DNA of 15,407 bases, taken from assembly GCA_964490765.1 (NCBI GenBank), contig CAZBDV010000044.1, positions 1-15,407 on the forward strand. Reading direction: 5' to 3'. Source of the DNA: CAZBDV01 sp964490765 (lineage in GTDB: Bacteria > Cloacimonadota > Cloacimonadia > Cloacimonadales > JAJBBL01). The notes beneath the pieces were generated by a model. That model was given only the letters and a program-made list of their open reading frames with translations, was not told the DNA's origin and did not search any database. Shown one piece after another: positions 13,772-15,407 of this stretch. The translations under genes were made by a program, and so were the position numbers. Numbering within the stretch: the stretch's first letter is position 1; the number at the start of each line of letters is the position of its first letter.

Positions 13772-14779
13772 ATGATGAATTATTTATTACCGATCCAGTT
13801 CCCTATCAGCATTGAAGTTGAGAAAGGGAGCTATTCTCCGAATTATGGACGATTTGATATTGGCCCTTTGGAACCCGGATACGCCATAACTGTAGGCAAT
13901 ACTCTGCGAAGAGTACTTCTGTCTTCTATACAGGGAGCAGCAATAAGATGTGTAAAAATCGAAGGGTTGCACCATGAGCTGGGTCCAATACCGGGAAGTA
14001 ATTCGGATTTTATAGATCTGATCCTCAGATTGAAGCAGCTCGTATTCAAAGTTGAGTCCTTGAAAGAGATAAAAGTCACCCTGGAATATAAAGGTCCGGG
14101 TAAAGTTAAGGCCTCTGATATAGAACTGCCTGCCGATGTTCAGATCGTCAATAAAGATATGGAATTAATCGAATTGATAGAGAAAACCGATTTCAGAATG
14201 GAGATGTGGATCGGTGTTGGAAGAGGTTATGTGTCCTCGGATGAACAGGATGTGGAAGATAAGCCAACAGGTGTCATTCCCATAGATTCTATCTACTCTC
14301 CCATTACAAAGGTCAACTTCTACACGAGTAAACAGAGAGTTGGTGAGAAAATCGATTATGACAAACTGATCATCGATGTTCATACCAATGGGAGTATAGA
14401 ACCACAAGAGGCACTCTTCATATCGGCTAAGTATCTGAAAGATCTCTATGAGAAGATCGCAGCCTTTGAAGAAGAACCGGGTTATCTACCTGACCTTGAA
14501 CTAGACCCGCAGCTTGACGAAATGGATAAACTCCTTAATCTCCCGGTAAGGGAACTGGAATTGACTGTCAGATCTGCAAATTGCCTCGAAGCTGCTGAAA
14601 TTGAAACTATCGGTGATCTGGTCGAGAAAACAGAGGCCGAAATGCTGAAATATCGTAACTTTGGAAAGAAATCGCTGGAAGAGATCAAGAACCTTCTAGC
14701 TAAATTTAATCTGACGCTCGGTATGGATGTTAAGTCGATCCGAGCTGATATTGAAAAAGCTAAAAAGAAAATTATATAG
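13772..14779 (+). CDS. rpoA: DNA-directed RNA polymerase alpha subunit
   Basis: The alpha subunit dimerises to nucleate RNA polymerase assembly, and its C-terminal domain contacts UP elements and activators. The product is 335 residues, or 334 from the second ATG at 13775, which is better spaced (6 nt) from AGGAG 13764-13768. The N-terminal domain has RFDIGPLEPGYAITVGNTLR followed by RVLLSSIQGAAI. The C-terminal domain spans about 255-318 with LELTVRSANCLEAAEI and RNFGKKSLEEIKNLL. Arg267 aligns with E. coli Arg265, the key DNA-binding residue. The segment at 69-81 (ELGPIPGSNSDFI) departs from the usual HEFSTIPGV.ED-type sequence. Confidence 0.97.
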   Translation: MMNYLLPIQFPISIEVEKGSYSPNYGRFDIGPLEPGYAITVGNTLRRVLLSSIQGAAIRCVKIEGLHHELGPIPGSNSDFIDLILRLKQLVFKVESLKEIKVTLEYKGPGKVKASDIELPADVQIVNKDMELIELIEKTDFRMEMWIGVGRGYVSSDEQDVEDKPTGVIPIDSIYSPITKVNFYTSKQRVGEKIDYDKLIIDVHTNGSIEPQEALFISAKYLKDLYEKIAAFEEEPGYLPDLELDPQLDEMDKLLNLPVRELELTVRSANCLEAAEIETIGDLVEKTEAEMLKYRNFGKKSLEEIKNLLAKFNLTLGMDVKSIRADIEKAKKKII

Positions 14780-14791
14780 AAGGAATGTAAT

Positions 14792-15190
14792 ATGCGACAT
14801 CAAATTGAGGGACGAACTCTCGGTATGGAGAGAGACCACAGAAGAGCTGTATTGCGGAACCTGGTTAGCTCTCTTGTGCTCCACGAGAGGATTAAAACAA
14901 CGCATGCAAAAGCTCTGGAAGCGAAAAGACTCGCTGAAAGGATTATTACTTACGGAAAGAAAGGAACAGTTCATCACCAGCGGTTGATCTATAGAGTTCT
15001 TCAGGACCGTGACCTCGTAAAGAGGGTTATGGATGATATTGTTCCGAAATTTGCTGACCGTAATGGTGGCTATACAAGAGTTATCAAGAACGGTTATCGT
15101 CGTGGTGATTCTGCACCCATGTCTTTACTAGAATGGGTTTATTACGTAGAACCCGAGACGACGAAGCAGACGAAAAAATCTGAATCCTGA
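14792..15190 (+). CDS. rplQ: 50S ribosomal protein L17
   Basis: L17 (bL17) is a bacterial-specific 50S protein near the tunnel exit. The 132-residue product has the standard N-terminus MRHQIEGRTLGMERDHRRAV and LRNLVSSLVLHERIKTTHAK, then ALEAKRLAERIITYGKKGTV and the closing RNGGYTRVIKNGYRRGDSAP. A short Thr/Lys/Ser tail ends the protein. AAGGA at 14780-14784 directly follows the rpoA stop. It is the last gene of the supercluster, and two hairpins follow. Confidence 0.98.
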   Translation: MRHQIEGRTLGMERDHRRAVLRNLVSSLVLHERIKTTHAKALEAKRLAERIITYGKKGTVHHQRLIYRVLQDRDLVKRVMDDIVPKFADRNGGYTRVIKNGYRRGDSAPMSLLEWVYYVEPETTKQTKKSES

Positions 15191-15218
15191 TCTTCTGAAA
15201 ACAGCATCAGAAGACATT
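15191..15218 (+). terminator. First hairpin after rplQ (possible weak terminator)
   Basis: TCTTCTGA (15191-15198) and TCAGAAGA (15207-15214) form a perfect 8-bp stem with an 8-nt loop, starting directly after the rplQ stop codon and followed by CATTTT. The stem is AT-rich and the U-run is short. It could be a weak terminator or an mRNA 3'-end stabiliser upstream of the stronger terminator. Confidence 0.45.
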
Positions 15219-15221
15219 TTG

Positions 15222-15283
15222 AAGCCCCTGCTTTACTTGACTGCTATCCCAAAAAGCCAGTTGTGGGTAAAGCGGGGCTTTTT
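15222..15283 (+). terminator. Rho-independent terminator ending the supercluster
   Basis: AAGCCCC(T)GCTTTAC at 15222-15236 pairs with GTAAAGCGGGGCTT at 15267-15280. The stem is 14 bp with a single bulged T, and TTTTT at 15279-15283 follows. The loop is about 30 nt and can fold internally (for example CCCA with TGGG), so the structure is probably branched. Its position after rplQ, the last alpha-operon gene, fits termination of the long transcript. Confidence 0.85.
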
Positions 15284-15288
15284 AATCC

Positions 15289-15315
15289 TTGACGTAATTG
15301 ATAAGCATTTATTTT
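15289..15315 (+). promoter_or_regulatory. Weak promoter candidate for the downstream gene
   Basis: TTGACG at 15289-15294 resembles a sigma-70 -35 element, and TATTTT at 15310-15315 is the best nearby -10 candidate. The spacer is 15 nt, shorter than the ideal 17. The position just after the terminator and before a new gene is right, but the sequence match is only moderate. Confidence 0.3.
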
Positions 15316-15336
15316 TTTGAGATATAAGGAGGAGAA

Positions 15337-15407
15337 GTGAGAACTGTTATCGTTGTTGTTTTCTTAATTATGATCTCTTCTGTCTGCCTGGCACAAACAG
15401 AGACTGC
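15337..15407 (+). CDS. N-terminus of an exported protein (partial, function unknown)
   Basis: A GTG at 15337, 4 nt after AAGGAGG (within AAGGAGGAG 15326-15334), opens a frame running to the window edge. The 23 visible residues read MRTVIVVVFLIMISSVCLAQ then TET. One Arg, a hydrophobic core of about 12 residues, and CLA before Gln-Thr look like a signal peptide with cleavage after Ala19 by signal peptidase I. Cys17 does not sit in a good lipobox. No domain is visible, so function cannot be assigned. It lies beyond the terminator and is probably a separate transcription unit. Confidence 0.7.
   Translation, partial: MRTVIVVVFLIMISSVCLAQTET

Noticed and set aside
14727..14987. A + strand open frame overlapping the rpoA end and rplQ
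   Set aside because: It is out of phase with two well-recognised genes and has no motif.
1..15407. CRISPR array, tRNA/rRNA genes, insertion sequences or phage genes
   Set aside because: Searched by eye on both strands. I saw no repeat-spacer pattern, no tRNA-like cloverleaf, no terminal inverted repeats and no transposase or integrase motifs.

Overview
The window is a bacterial chromosomal segment carrying the merged str/S10/spc/alpha ribosomal protein supercluster, read entirely on the + strand. It starts in the last 18 codons of tuf (EF-Tu) and runs tuf-rpsJ-rplC-rplD-rplW-rplB-rpsS-rplV-rpsC-rplP-rpmC-rpsQ-rplN-rplX-rplE-rpsZ(S14)-rpsH-rplF-rplR-rpsE-rpmD-rplO-secY-map-infA-rpmJ-rpsM-rpsK-rpsD-rpoA-rplQ. 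A Rho-independent terminator follows rplQ. A new gene for an exported protein then begins and is cut by the window edge.

Layout. 1-4962 is the tail of str plus the S10 operon (rpsJ to rpmC). 4981-11152 is the spc operon (rpsQ to secY). 11178-15190 is the alpha-type block (map, infA, rpmJ, rpsM, rpsK, rpsD, rpoA, rplQ). 15191-15336 is the only sizeable non-coding stretch, with two hairpins, a weak promoter candidate and a strong ribosome binding site. Gaps between genes are 0-81 nt and several genes overlap (rplD/rplW, rplP/rpmC, rpsE/rpmD, rplO/secY). I saw no convincing internal promoter or terminator. The simplest reading is one long transcript entering from upstream of tuf and ending near 15283. 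The genes act together: ribosomal proteins of both subunits, the SecY translocon, N-terminal Met removal, initiation factor 1 and the RNA polymerase alpha subunit.

Organism. The genes are clearly bacterial, moderately AT-rich by eye, and use many AGA/AGG arginine and ATA isoleucine codons. Shine-Dalgarno sites are strong and UUG/GUG starts are common. S14, S4 and L36 are all zinc-binding forms. adk is absent between secY and map. L2 has DHPMGGGEGK where many bacteria have DHPHGGGEGR, a variant I associate from memory with Bacteroidetes/Chlorobi-type (FCB) lineages. L22, L30 and L15 carry long Lys/Glu-rich tails. Together this suggests an uncultured or little-studied, possibly FCB-related bacterium, but I cannot name the phylum with confidence.

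I do not see a new biological system here. The content is highly conserved housekeeping. The points most worth a second look are an in-frame coding-like continuation after the rpmC stop codon, the 93-residue charged tail on L30 (with shorter ones on L22 and L15), and the tandem hairpins that end the supercluster.
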